This document shows positions 11,701-23,289 of a stretch of DNA of 64,000 nucleotides, piece by piece. Location of the stretch: contig WEDG01000437.1 in assembly GCA_017591395.1 (NCBI GenBank), positions 124,001 through 188,000 on the forward strand, read 5' to 3'. The position numbers and the translations under genes are program-made. The notes under the pieces were generated by a model. That model was not told the origin of the DNA. It ran no database searches and worked only from the letters and a program-made list of their open reading frames with translations. Source of the stretch: Schistocephalus solidus (lineage: Eukaryota > Platyhelminthes > Cestoda > Diphyllobothriidea > Diphyllobothriidae). Within the stretch, counting starts at the first letter, position 1; each line of letters starts with the position of its first letter.

Positions 11701-14700
11701 CATTACTGACGAAGTCTCTTAATACCTAGAGGAAAGACGTAAAATGAATTGGTAAGCGGAATTACTTCGTCCAGCCTTTCGGGAACTGTACTTTCTCCGT
11801 GACCTGAACAGCGGCGTGGTTCGATTAAGTTGCGGTCCTAGACCGCTTTAAGAGCTGATCATCATAACGTCTCTATCCAACTATTCTTTCTTTTAATCGG
11901 CTAAAATTTTAAGAAAATTTTGGAACACTCCTCCGACATCCAAACACCTTCAAATAACCCTACTTTTTGGACAGTTTTGTCGCTCAAGACGCTGATGTGG
12001 GTGGAAATGAAAAAAACAATATCAATCTATCGGTGCACGTTAAGAACGAAGAGATAAAACCTTTATATTTTAGATCAAATAGACATCCAGAATATAGAGG
12101 AGAGAAACGAAGATGCAAGTTGTTTTTGCCATCAAGAAAACGATAAGAGCGGTGGTCAACTGGTACTTATTTTGACTTTCATGGTTTAGAATCCTCCATA
12201 CTGTACACATTTTTTAAGGTTGTACGCACATATGGGCAGACATTTACACTGAATGCCATTTTATTTACCTGAGAGACGGCCTTAGATTTGGTTGTGGGTA
12301 GGAAAGTCACGTTGCTAGAAATAACCTGCAGGCATCTGCCACATCAGTTTCATCGTCCTTAAGTTGAATTGGAAATTTATCGGGACTGAAGTTGCAGACT
12401 GAATGTCTCGTGATGGCCTATCCATTAAATAGTATGAGGGTTCGAAACGAGCCTACTTGTCACAAGTAGAGAGCTAAATTTCGCGATATTTATAAATGCA
12501 AAACCACCTGAAACCTGCCCTCTTATAATCTTTTATGCGTATTCTACTCTTTTTAGACAAAATATAACCAAAGAGTTCAACCAGCAGAAGTAATGACGGT
12601 AAGGTTTTATTTACGCCGAGGAAGCTCTATCAGAGCTCTCAAATATGGCGGAAATTTGGCTTCTAAGTATGCAACTGCGCCGGCGAAACTTATAAATTAT
12701 AGCAAACAGATCTGAACATACACCTTCGTAACCTTTGAGAACATAAAAGTAGTAGTCAGGCGAGATAAAGTCTTCATGATTACTTGGGAAACAGACTGAG
12801 CTCGGTATGTTGCCAGAAGATTGCCTAATTCAGCTACGTGGGACCTGCAAAAGAGAACGTCAGAAATTGAACAAAAGCGTATTATCTATAGCAAAGTGGT
12901 TATTGTTGACATGATCAAGGGATTGAATCAGCCCAGGTCAGGCCAAACAAACTTGGAGGAATCATAAGTAAGCAATCCATCTAATGTCAAACGCCATTAG
13001 TCTTGCAGTCCTGTTTGAAAAATGAGCAACTCAATGGCACTACTAAATACCGACTGCCTATGAAAGTCCTCGGGTTATGGACACATATACATAGTTACAT
13101 CTTAAATGTTTGAATAATAAATAATCATACATTTGTAGACTCTGGTTTATTACTCTCAGCATATGGAATGTCACTATGAAATATAAGAAAGTGTTAAAAG
13201 TATTTCGCTTAACGTTCGTACCTCTAAGCATTGTCTGACACTCTCTGGTATGAGCATGGTTTTTAAAAAAGACATCACACTTACTGAGCTCACCTTTAAT
13301 CATATGAATGCCTGGGCTTTGAATATATTTAAAAAAAATTGTTTGTGCACTCACGTACTTCGAGTTAAATTAATAAAATCAACAGTGGAGTATATCGCAA
13401 AAAAACCCCTTTTCTAGGTCAGAATGTTCGAAAAGCTTTAAAATAATTGCCTCAACCATAATCGTGAACACCTGAACGGTCGTACGTTGTAGAAGCGATT
13501 GCTGCTTGGAGCCTACAGGTTTCATACAGAAGCCGTTTCTTTGCACTTGGCTTGTCATCCTGTTTAAGTGCTGAGACTACCGTAAGCGGGTGGCTGTCAT
13601 TCTGTCTACAGGTGCGATATCCAAAAGTCAGACAAATACGCGATATCTTTAACTTTGCTCCAATGCCTGGGAGAACTTTGAAAGGAATATCTTAAGGAGA
13701 CCAAATTGCAAGCCGTCACTCACTTTTTGGACTTAACTACCTGAACACTTAGTAGCTGCCAGCTAGCTAGACATACATCAGCTGCGCTTCAGGGAGACAA
13801 ACTCTCGCATAACCCTCGTCTCCCCTGTTTATCGCACATCAACGGTGGGGCGAGAAAAAACTAAAAGGCTGGTGTGGGATGCGCTGATAGCATAACCGAC
13901 ACCAACCAATACTTATATAGAACAAATTTCCGGAAGCACTTATTTGCAAGTGCATTTGATCTTTATTGCTGCAAGTTAGTGCGCTTATTAAGTAACAAAA
14001 CTCGTGAAGTGTGTCATTACAGTTTACATTTTGAAAATTTCTAACGGAATAATTTAAGAAGCCTGGTATATTTTGTGGGGACCGAGTCATTCAGCGAGTC
14101 TTTTATTAGTCTTGAAACTTTCTTGCCATCGAATCAAGTAGATAAGAGCAGAGAGTCTAAGCGGCCGAACTCGTGAAATGCGATGACATACAGAACGCAA
14201 ACTTATTTTTGCAGAACGACGAAGCGAATTACAATTTAAATAAATGACTTGTAAGATAAAGTTGGTAAATTGATTGAAAGGATATTCGTCGTTGAAAATT
14301 GATGTGCAGTGAATGTTTCGTAATACAAGTATTCTGGAAAACATGCGCATACTGTCCATTCAAACCACCTGTGAGTGTAGAAGAGCTGAAGCCAAATGTG
14401 ACAGGCTACCTTTCCTGGCTTCTCGCACTATTCGACGGACGAGACAGTTCGCGCTACACCAGAGATGACCGGAAGTGCAATTGAAAGAGACCTTTGGTGG
14501 ACAGTCCATTCCTTGCCCGCTTTCGAGGACGTGTATCTTAAATGAAATCTATTTTACTCCAACACCCGTTCACAATGAAGAGAGCATACACTTTAAGCCA
14601 TTCAAACCTGAGGAAAGTGATATTTACAGCTGTAAGTGTCTGTTATCTTCTAGAAGAGTGTGGATCATGTGATTGACTAAAATAGAAGGTTTAAACACAA

Positions 14701-16439
14701 TTTTTTGAGTAAACGTCTGCTTTTGATCCGTCCTCTTATAGACTGTACATTCCAATTTATGATTAAAAAATTACAATATGCAGTTAAGTAAAAAATGTCT
14801 GCTGCAACTGGAAATAAAAAAACAGCCAAGGTTGATTTATCGGCGACAAGAAGATGGCGGACAAACCGAAGGATAAGTATATGCGCGCAGCTGTCTTGGG
14901 AACTTTGGGCCATGGCAAACGCATACCCTGTATGAAGTTCTTAAGGACTTGGCTGCGCAACCTGATTGCAGCTGCCCTACCGTAACCGAAAAAACGAAAT
15001 TCATGCTTTTTGGATAGCTTGCTGAAACCTAGTTAATCATGCGGAGGGGTCCTCTGAAATTTGCTCAGTGGTCGGTATCTACCATATGCACGAGCATAGC
15101 GGATTAAGCGTTCCTTATTTGGCTCTTTCCGTACCGGGCTGAGAGATTTTCACTCTTTTTTTGGAAAAAAAGCCTGCCCGTAGGACTTTGTATATAATTT
15201 AGATAAGCATATATATTCAGCGTTAGAGCAGCACATGAATGATAAGGGCTTGCAGGTTGTCCTTGTTTAGCCATGTAGAATGAAACGCTAGTCGAGCACA
15301 TTAAACAAGCATCAGCTGCTAGACAGGTCCTTGATACAGCTTGATCTAAGTGCCTTCGTAAAATCTCCCTCCCTGCATCTCCTTGAAACCGAATCCTGAT
15401 CAAAAGCCTTTTCTTTCTCGCTGTCAGCAACCAAGGCGTTTGTGGTCTTTTGACCATATTTTTAGCAGGGGATCAATCAGGAAACATGTTCTGTCGAAAC
15501 ACATCCTCCTCACGCATAGTGTCCTCCAGCGCACTACATTTCACTTCAACCTTCGTGATACGAAGCTCCCGAAATCGTGGTATGACCCCGAATAACGCCG
15601 TAGAATATCGCAGTCACTAACTTTATTCAGCACCATGTCCAAAAAAGGGAACAATCAAGACTGCATGTTTACCAGTCAGTTTTGCCTGCTTTCATTTATA
15701 CGAATACCAGTCATATTCCCGAGCAATATATAAATGAGAGGCCCAGTGACATACCCGAAGTCTATTTAAACATTGGCACAGGTGTGACGGTTCAATAACG
15801 AAAAGAAGTCGTAGATGAACAAACTAATTTATTAAACCCACGTGTAAAAAAACTCGGTGGCCTTGGTGGGATCCGAAGCCTCGCCAGCTAGGGGAGGGCT
15901 CATTAAACATCTGTCAACATCCTCTACTTATTAATCTAATTGCTTATTTTATGGGCCTACTATCCTCGCAACATTTTCAACGCATGACGGGGTAACGCCA
16001 AAGAAGAATAATTCAGTCACGAACAGAGTTTTGATAAAATGTGGTATTTCTGAATCGCTAATTTAAAATAAGCAAATGCCGTAAGGTTGATGTTGGGCAA
16101 GTTTTCTGTGAAACTGCTGTGAGCACTGGGCTCATAATTTCTCATCCAGAAACCTCAGCTGCCGTGGCATCAGGTAATAGGACAGTGCCAAATACAGCAT
16201 GTAACTGCAAACAGCTAAAGCATTATAACACTTGACTGAAAATACCCACAGTGAAATTAACCTGCCGAATGATTTCGTTTGAAGATAATCTATCAAAGAC
16301 ACACTCATCATCTACCGAACTGTCTTCACGGTAATACTGTTTAAAGTTCCATTATCCAGGGGGTTTTTGATTTGCTAATTCAGATATACTTCAATAATCG
16401 GCAACGGTTTAAACGCAGCACATTAGAAGTTCTACATAT
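11701..16439. other. Unassigned sequence with scattered short ORFs
   Basis: No family recognised. A plus-strand ATG frame at 14302-14484 (60 codons, five cysteines) and a following frame 14475-14672 lie over an opposite-strand frame (14087-14359), so neither strand is favoured. A 117-codon minus frame, 15104-15457, is in a slightly GC-richer patch but overlaps a plus frame at 15383-15595. I see no splice or promoter signal that decides between them. Confidence 0.4.
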
Positions 16440-16516
16440 CTTTATACTAATAAATTGGAAGACGGGCATCCCAAGAAGTATAATTTGAAGTGAATAAGTT
16501 CTTTGGGAAACAATGA

Positions 16517-16568
16517 GTAAAATTATTATGTTAATTTTCGACGCTGGATCCCAGGTCGTCAGACTTGT
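16517..16568 (-). ncRNA. Hammerhead-ribozyme-like motif, copy B
   Basis: On the minus strand CTGACGA (16562-16556) is followed by a hairpin-forming part and by GAAAA (16539-16535). The next bases can form AAUUA/UAAUU as helix III. A possible cleavage site then precedes ACU, which pairs with the AGU just before CTGACGA. Outer ACA/UGU pairing is possible after an internal loop. Copy D preserves the same arrangement. Helix II in this copy is imperfect. Confidence 0.4.
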
Positions 16569-16677
16569 GGTGAGTGTGCAAAAAACAGTTAAAATGTAAA
16601 ACGTGTCGAAAAATCGATATTGCTGAATCAGTCCTGCCAATAGCTGTCATTGTGGCTGGACATCTCAATAGGATTGG

Positions 16678-18949
16678 CTACCACCTTTTCCGCTTTTCCT
16701 TAAAATTGTTGTACACGGCATTATATTCGATGTGCTGATTTATGCACGAGTCATCAGAATGAATGACCTCTAAGAATTCCCGGCCTCTCTTCGATGGGCA
16801 GAAGCCAACAATGCGCGTTTTGTCCCATGCAACTTTGTGCCCCGTTTCTAGTGTATGCATGGTAATTTGAGACAGGTGGTCTCGTCTCTTTACAGCAAAC
16901 TGATGTTCGTGTAGGCGTGTAGAGTGGGACTTTCCTGTTTAGCCACAATACACAACATTAAAACTGTTACACGGCATTTTTTAAACGGCTTCTTTTTTGT
17001 CTTAATTGCCAAACCTATCCTTAGGGTGTACAAGCTGGTTTCGAAGTGCACTCGTTGGTTTGTGCGCGACGTAGATTCGGTGCTTCGGCGGGTGACTTTC
17101 GACGAGTTCAGACACGTTCTTAATGGATGTAAGTGTTCGCCAGTTTTTTATTGTGGGCGCATGATGGAAACAAACTTATTCTTCTAATTCTTGATGTCTC
17201 ATACATCTATGTACAAGAACCTCTAGGGTAACATTTGCTGGAAAACAGTTTGAATAGATAATTGAGTTCAATTTGGTAAAGTTCCTTGGTAGAACAGTGG
17301 GTTTTCACTCGATTGGTGAGTGTGTTGACAGCGCTTCGTTTGTGGAGACAGGGTGGCTGCTCTCATTATGTAGGATAACATCTGCATTAGCCTCTTTTCG
17401 GTAAACTGATGTTTCAAAGGTCCCGTCAGTTTTTCGTTGTACGAGGACGTCAAGGAAAGGTGGTTGGTTGTCTATTTCTTTTCGCGCGTAAAGGTTATTC
17501 AACGTATCGTTGAATTAATAATACTGTGCAGTATTTACAGTCGGTCACATTTAACGATGACAAACGTGTCATCAATGAAGCGTACCCATACCTTGGGGCT
17601 TACCAGTGGTAGGGCAGTAGCTTCTAATTTTTGAATCTTTAGTTCTGCTAGTAAGCCAGAGATGGGTGAGCCCATAGGGGCTCCCTTTTGCTGTTGCTAG
17701 AACACTTGTGAGAATTAAAAAATTCGTTTTTAGGCAAAAGTACAAGAGTTCAAGCAAGGCAGATGTAGGAACGTCCATGTCATAAGCGTGGAGTAATTCT
17801 TCTGTGTATTGCCTTGCCAGATCTAATGGTAAGGAAGTGAAGAGAGAAACAACATCGAAAGACACCATTATTTCATCTGCTGCAATGTTGAGTCTTCGTA
17901 ATTTGTCCAGAATCCCTACGGAGTTGTCAATGGATGTTTCACAATTCATTGTCAATGGGTATAATCTGCGGAAAAACTACTTAGAAATCTTATAATTGGG
18001 TGCACCGACTAACGATACTATCGGTCGCAGTGGCACCTCTGGCTGGTGAACCTTAGGTAGTCCATAGATCTTAGCTATAGTCGGTTCAATTTGTCTCAAA
18101 GATTTGACAATACCTCCTGATATTTGCTTCTTTCCTGTAAGACGTTTAAATACTTTTTAAATTGATCAATTCTGTGTTTTAATGGGATCTGCGTCAAGAG
18201 GTTTATAAGTTGACCTATCTTGAAACAATGACAGCATCTTTTTATCGTTGTCTGCGTTATTTGACATAGGTGTAGAACCTCCTTTGTCCGCAGGAAGTAT
18301 TAAGATGTTTTTGTCTGTTTTGAGAGATTTTAGGGCTTTTCTTTCGTCGTTTGATAGTAATGAGAATGGGTTTCGTTTCTTTAAAGCATGTACAGTGCTA
18401 TTTCAAATTGGGAAACGTTCATCTTCTGTCAGAGGTTCCACTGATATAATGGACTCCCAGTTTGCAAAAACGTCCAGGTTTTTCTAGTCCGAAAGATTGC
18501 ATTTTAATCCCTTCGAAAGAAAATGTACTGCAGTTATTTTAAGGTTTCTCGAGGACAGATTCATAACATCTTTTGAGCAATTCTGGTTTGAGTAAGATTG
18601 TTTGGAAAAGGCCATCAATTTATTGTCTAACTGTCCTCTCTTTTTCTGTCGTTATATGTTGGACACACAGGTAAAAGTTCTCACATAGATTTTCATATAT
18701 GTGTAAAGGAAGTTCACCTCTGCAGAACTGCATGTATTGTAACTAAGAAGTTTGGAATTTCTGAAGTCTATAATAAGCATTATAGATGCATGCGCCAAGC
18801 ATGCTTCGACCATAACGAGACGTAATCTGATACCCTTGGGGAGTTTTTATGGCAGGTTTAATGTGGAGAGATTTTGGCAAAATCTTGATTTTCCGGCAAC
18901 TGGGTAAAAATGGTAACTGTTCCCGCGTTAAGCATTTTACGTACTGCAC
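16678..18949 (-). pseudogene. PLE copy B polyprotein: RT plus GIY-YIG, decayed
   Basis: Minus-strand order: N-terminal block with LTREQLPFL and ILPKSLHIKP (18949-18743), which aligns with copy C's LEQLSFL and ILPKSLRFKP; NLSSRNLK and FLSKGLK; ILILPADKGGS (about 18315-18280); [20 protein letters not shown] (about 18080-18020); EIMVSFDVVSLFTSLP (17870-17820); KGAPMGSPISGLLAE (about 17690-17645); VWVRFIDDTFV, in which the RT box reads FIDD instead of YVDD; PPFLDVLVQRKTDGT (about 17460-17415); then GIY-YIG with LHEHQFAVKRRDHLSQ, METG-type HTLETGHKVAWDKTRIVGF and GREFLEVIHSDDSCINQH. Several stops and frame changes occur, for example a TGA in the N-terminal part and a frameshift before KGAPMGSP. 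It is not coding-competent. Protein similarity to copies D and E is closer than to A or C. Confidence 0.9.
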
Positions 18950-18969
18950 ACTTTTACTATCGTCTTAAA

Positions 18970-19190
18970 ATTCTCGGCATTTCTTAAGATGGACAAGAGG
19001 CATCAATGCGGGGTTTGTCCTAGGCAAATTTGTGTCCAGTTTTCAGCGCATGCATGGCAACTTGAGACAAGTGGTCTCGCCGCCTTACTGCCAGTTTATG
19101 TTCATGTATGCATGTGAAGGCTGACTTTCCTTTCTGACCACAATGCACCACATTGCAGCTGTTACCGTAACACAATTGGATCACAGGTAA
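18970..19190 (-). pseudogene. GIY-YIG fragment of another PLE copy, just upstream of copy B
   Basis: The minus strand encodes CGQKGKSAFTCIHEHKLAV, then RRRDHLSQVAMHALKTGH, matching the GIY-YIG domains of copies B, D and E. It breaks off inside the domain, within about 40 bases of the start of copy B's N-terminal block and in the same orientation. One in-frame TAG follows the KTGHKFA part. This is the 3' coding part of a second, mostly missing element placed head-to-tail with copy B, a layout typical of PLE partial tandems. Confidence 0.8.
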
Positions 19191-20335
19191 ATATTAATGA
19201 AAGCTGGAGGATAGAATAGCCTTGACTTTGTGGTTCCCATATAATGGCAAACGACATCACATGCCATTTAAATAACCAACCATTCGGACGTCAGCAAATA
19301 TACGACTGCCATTATCAAATACGATTGTCTCCGTTCGAAACGAGGTGGGCAAATTCGTATTCCGAAAAACTACAAACAGCAAAAGAGTCCTGGGATTTTC
19401 CCGGGGCCTGACCGCCAATGAAGACTGTGTGCAGCCCTTTGCAAGCACCATTATCCTTTGAAGTCATGACCAAAAAATACAAGTAAATGATAGTAAAGAA
19501 GGTAATTTCATCCATTTTTAAGAAATAAATGTTGTTATTTTGTGCTGTGCTTTGCACAGCTGTCGGTGCACTGTCTGACAGTTGGAACGGTGCCGTGAAG
19601 ATGACCTTAATCAAGTGATATTTTCAGCAGGAAGCCAGTAGCCAGTTTCTAAAAAAGACTTCGAAAGCTTTTGCCAGCATTTTCGTCAAATAAATAAGGC
19701 CCAGTTGCTTAAAAACATATGCACATTCCGGGGTGAAATTTACTTGAAGTTTGGAGAACTGAAAGTCAACACGTGATTTTTTTATTTTCTAACCGCGTCT
19801 GATGAGGCTTTTAACATGTTTTATCCTGAGTTAATACAATTTCTGAAGTTTGGCGTCGAGTACTTGATAATTGTTATATGTTTAAACTTACATCATTCAT
19901 ATAGTTAGGGGTATTATAACATTAATGTAAATAAAGTCAGCGTTGGTCAGAGTTTACCTTATATGCCATCAAAAAATTAAAACGTGACTAAAAATTTTCA
20001 AATAATTTCAATATTATAGTATGCATCCAGGGTCTTTGTTTAATCTATAACACTAAAATAGCATAATCATCCGATCTACATCCCATTGAACTAAAACAAT
20101 TCAAACGAACCTCAAACTATACATGCTTTGAGTAATTTTCCTGACGATAAATTCAGTGGTTTATTGTCAATTGGCCCTGCTCAGTAAATAAAGCCCACCA
20201 TGATTGAAGAACATTATTATGTTTCAAAAATATCAGAGGGACAGATTACTTTGCTCTTCGAGAGATTATTGACTGTTGCTTAAATCTATTTAAGTCTATG
20301 GTAAGTAGGCGCTCACCAATCGGTTTCATGACCCA
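19191..20335. other. Unassigned; slightly GC-richer patch at 19230-19620
   Basis: Two overlapping minus frames, 19257-19451 and 19315-19614 (99 codons), lie in the GC-richer patch and might be an old repeat or a coding remnant. I do not recognise either product. 19620-20335 is AT-rich and shows nothing. Confidence 0.4.
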
Positions 20336-20500
20336 CTCGTCCAGTTCTGCCTTGGGACTCACTCACGAGCCCCGACAGCAGTCGCAGAGAAGCTTATGAT
20401 ATAGGCCGAATACCATGAACAACAAAAAGCAAGGAGACGAGAATGGCCATTTCTGGTCTATTAGCCGTTATCAGTCAGCCATTCTTATCCACAGGTGTTG
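20336..20500 (-). mobile_element. SINE family I, partial minus copy with adjoining repeat
   Basis: 20430-20490 on the minus strand gives the SINE body (CTGATAACGGCTAATAGACC, AGAAATGGCCATTCTCG). The adjoining 20336-20418 resembles 11616-11697. No tRNA-like head is visible, so the copy is 5'-truncated or too diverged. Confidence 0.6.
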
Positions 20501-20654
20501 CAGTCAAGGTTCTTCTGTCAATATCACTAGTCAATGTGCGGCTGATATCGGGGCTCAAAAAAGATTTCCAAGGAAAAATGGGACATTAAAGTCCTGTAAC
20601 CGATCGTTGCGCGTATTCATTCCATAGTTACTATTATCAAAACTGGCAAGAAAA

Positions 20655-20808
20655 AGAGCTCGTGGCGCAGTGTGTAGAGCATTTTAATTCTAACCAACAG
20701 GTTGCGAGTTTTAACTTCGGGTGCCGCAAACCTTAGGTTGTGTATGGCTGGCTGATGACGGTTAATAAGCCAGAAATGGTCATTTAAGTTTCCATTGTCT
20801 TTGTCGGT
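20655..20808 (+). mobile_element. SINE family I, full-length plus copy
   Basis: The head begins AGAGCTCGTGGCGCAGTGTG (A-box-like) with a degenerate B box (GTTGCGAGTTTTAACTTCGG). The body reads GGCTGGCTGATGACGGTTAA, TAAGCCAGAAATGGTCAT and ends TTCCATTGTCTTTGTCGGT. It matches the copies at 11.4 and 54.0-54.7 kb. Confidence 0.75.
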
Positions 20809-21126
20809 CATGTTATTCTGCATATTTAGTTTTCGTTGGATCAGTCATGATGCTTCAGTTGGCAGGTAAATCAAATATCTCACCTATCCATATAATGCGA
20901 ATAATGCCAGTCTTCAATCAACTCAGAACCCTCCAAATTGTGAACGAGCATTTCCTGCTGATAGACTGCCTTCACCGATGCGTAGAACACCCAAAAGCTG
21001 ATGGAAATTCTTTATTGAAGCTAGGAATTTAGTGCACGTGAGTTAATTACTGTAAGTGATGGCCTTAATGTTCCTAAGCGCCCTGTCATAATCTATATTA
21101 AGTTTTATAAGTATTATAATTAGAAT

Positions 21127-21140
21127 TATATATATATATA
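21127..21140. repeat. Short (TA)n tract
   Basis: Fourteen bases of alternating T and A, about 85 bp from the 3' end of PLE remnant F. Confidence 0.8.
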
Positions 21141-21224
21141 GCATTCCTGAGCGCTCTATCATAAGTTCTATTAAATATAATAAGCAGGAGATTAAGTATT
21201 ATATATATTTTTGAAATATCAGTA

Positions 21225-21620
21225 TCCCAAGAAAATTTCTTAGAATAAATATAAGTTCCTTGGGAACAAGATAACTTTCTTGTGGGAATTTTTGGGTCTA
21301 GTACCAACAATTCGTTTTTCAGACAAATGGGAGATTATCAAAAAAACAGTTAGCTTTAAACAAGGCCTAATGCAGCATCCTGTGGTTGGTAAAAGTCTAT
21401 ACAAAGAGGCGTTCACTGGGTTGAATTATGCGATCGATAGTGGCTGTTTTTGCTTCCAACTGACCTTAAGAAACTTGAATGTGGTATCTAAATCAATATG
21501 AATATTAATGCATGTCACGTCTAAGTACATTACCTCCAGGAATTCGTGGCTCTTACTTGTTAGGAAAGCACCTTCCGTAGCTTTGGAAATTCCTTTTTAT
21601 TTTCCCTTGGAGTGTTGTCG
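21225..21620 (-). pseudogene. PLE remnant F: GIY-YIG C-terminus and 3' region
   Basis: The minus strand around 21560-21460 encodes GAFLTSKSHEFLEVMYLDVT followed by CINIHIDLDTTFKFLK. This aligns residue for residue with copy B's GFCPSKRGREFLEVIHSDDS followed by CINQHIEYNAVYNNFK. About 150 bases further on, 21300-21225 resembles the 3' end of copies B and D (TTCCCAAGGAACTT and TTCTTGGGATACTG). The coding part between the RT and the GIY-YIG N-terminus is gone or unreadable. It is an old, truncated copy of the B/D/E group. Confidence 0.7.
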
Positions 21621-22671
21621 CTGTATGCAGCGAAGAAAAAAATCAGGCGAATATCCATTTTGTGAAAATAATTGTAAAAGTTATTTTATCTAGGTTCATT
21701 ATATTTCTCCATTGGAATGGCGCATTTTAGCTTGATCTAACAAGCTGCTTACAGGATTGTGTTTCTTCGAATTAGGGTAGTTGCTCGCAAAATAAAAGAT
21801 GACCTCTAAGTATATATATTTGTGATATATTGAAGTTTGTAGCATTCCATCAGTCTTCCTTTCTGCAGCTGATTGCATTGCAAATGATGCTTACAACAAG
21901 GAAGTGCTAAAAACTGACATTTCAATCTGAAAGAGTTATTCTAGTAAAGTACGTATCCTAATATAGGGCGCTTTTTTTAAAATGGTTGTACCATTCTCAT
22001 TGACTCATTTATTATCGAAATGGTATGTGTTTTCCTACCAAATGTTTGTTATTTTTGCATATTACTCATTAAGTTAATTTCTGTCCATTTTATGTTTACG
22101 TACTCGATAATGCACTACTGCTAACGATGCTTGATCTGCTCACATCAATGGCCTGAGCATTTATATCATTACCTGCGGCAATATTGATTTCCGATTTTTC
22201 ACTATAACACCCTTATTTATTGTAAAGTTTAAGTTTTGGATTTTCCTAATATAGTTCATCGCCTTCTTTAATTTCTATTGGACAGCAACAAAACTGGCTG
22301 CTATTCTGAATTTTCTTCTGAGGGTGCTGTTGGTCAAGATGGGTTCAGTGCTTTAGTTTCAAACTGGAATAAGGATTAGGGTTAATATTTGCAAATAATA
22401 ATGAAACCAGCGTTTGTGATCACTTTTAATCAATGACGTCAATAGATAGCTGCGAATATGCACTGGAGCATAACTCACTGGTCGGAGTGGCTCACTGCAT
22501 GTATTTACGGGGCTACGCTTGTTAAAAGGAGACCAAAACAACAAAATTGTCTGGGTTTTGGTACGACTGATTACACGGTGTTCTCCACGTTCAACCATAG
22601 TGTCCACTGCCTCAATAACCACCTGGACGTTTGCCCGAATAAGGGAACAGAAAGCATGACCAAAATCCTAA

Positions 22672-23028
22672 AATGCATTTTCAAAGCTAAAACGCTTTTC
22701 GCATTATAAGGTGTGCGTCCTGCTTGAATCTAGCCGACGCGCAAAAGGAAGTAGCCTGGAAGATTTGCACTTGGCGGAATATTTCGGTGCTTTAGAAGAA
22801 ACAGACTTTGCCAGCACAGGAGCAAGATATGAAAATCGGGTGGGCCGCGAGCTGATTATGTCAAGGTTCCAATTGCAGATACAATTAACGGGCGCAATGA
22901 ACACCCACCTCAAAAGAACAATTTTGCTTGGGAAAAAAAGTAAGTCACTCGGGGAATTTGCGGGTGCTCAGCAGACCCGCGGATGCCAACCAAGATCACA
23001 AAGTAATTGTAACGTCAAGACTCAATGA
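22672..23028 (+). CDS. Open frame of unknown nature, possible exon
   Basis: A frame without ATG start runs from 22672 to 23028 in a patch (about 22440-23125) that is more GC-rich than its flanks. It includes SSLEDLHLAEYFGALEETDF and GRELIMSRFQLQIQLTGAMN. A GTAAGT donor sits at 22940 after the lysine run, and a second frame (22928-23125) continues past it, ending at SSDENECS. I tried joining the two by a 32-base intron, but the phase leads to a stop. Opposite-strand frames overlap. It could be an exon, a decayed repeat or chance. No function is proposed. Confidence 0.2.
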   Translation, partial: NAFSKLKRFSHYKVCVLLESSRRAKGSSLEDLHLAEYFGALEETDFASTGARYENRVGRELIMSRFQLQIQLTGAMNTHLKRTILLGKKSKSLGEFAGAQQTRGCQPRSQSNCNVKTQ

Positions 23029-23270
23029 CATTGATGAAATTACGGCCATTATCAACTTGGGTAGAAACCGACAAGCAAGCATCGCATCAGTTACCAACTC
23101 AAGTGATGAAAACGAGTGCAGTTAATAATTTTTAGCATATAAGGGCCTGAACATTGCTTTCCTATAAAAATAAGAGCTCCACGTTCCCATTTTTGTGACT
23201 GTTTCCAATGATAGGTGTGGGAAAGTATTCAAAGCCTCAGGCAAAAACATTCATGTTCAAAAAACCGCAT

Positions 23271-23289
23271 GATGATGATGATGATGATG
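23271..23289. repeat. (GAT)n microsatellite
   Basis: Six GAT/ATG trinucleotide units in a row. Confidence 0.85.

Larger units (their letters stand above)
16440..18955 (-). mobile_element. Penelope-like element copy B, nearly full length
   Basis: Minus-strand element running from the N-terminal coding block near 18950 to a 3' end near 16440. The 3' noncoding part (16677-16440) matches copy D from 34099 to about 34320: both share the block with CTGACGA, CAGCGTCGAAAATT and TACTCATTGTTTCCCAAAGAA, and end in TGGGATGCCCGT-TTCCAAT. Unlike A, D and E, this copy is followed by degenerate A/T sequence and not by a clean (TA)n tract. Confidence 0.85.

Noticed and set aside
22940..22971. A 32-base intron joining two open frames
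   Set aside because: Splicing GTAAGT to CTCAG puts the downstream part in a frame that stops within about a dozen codons.
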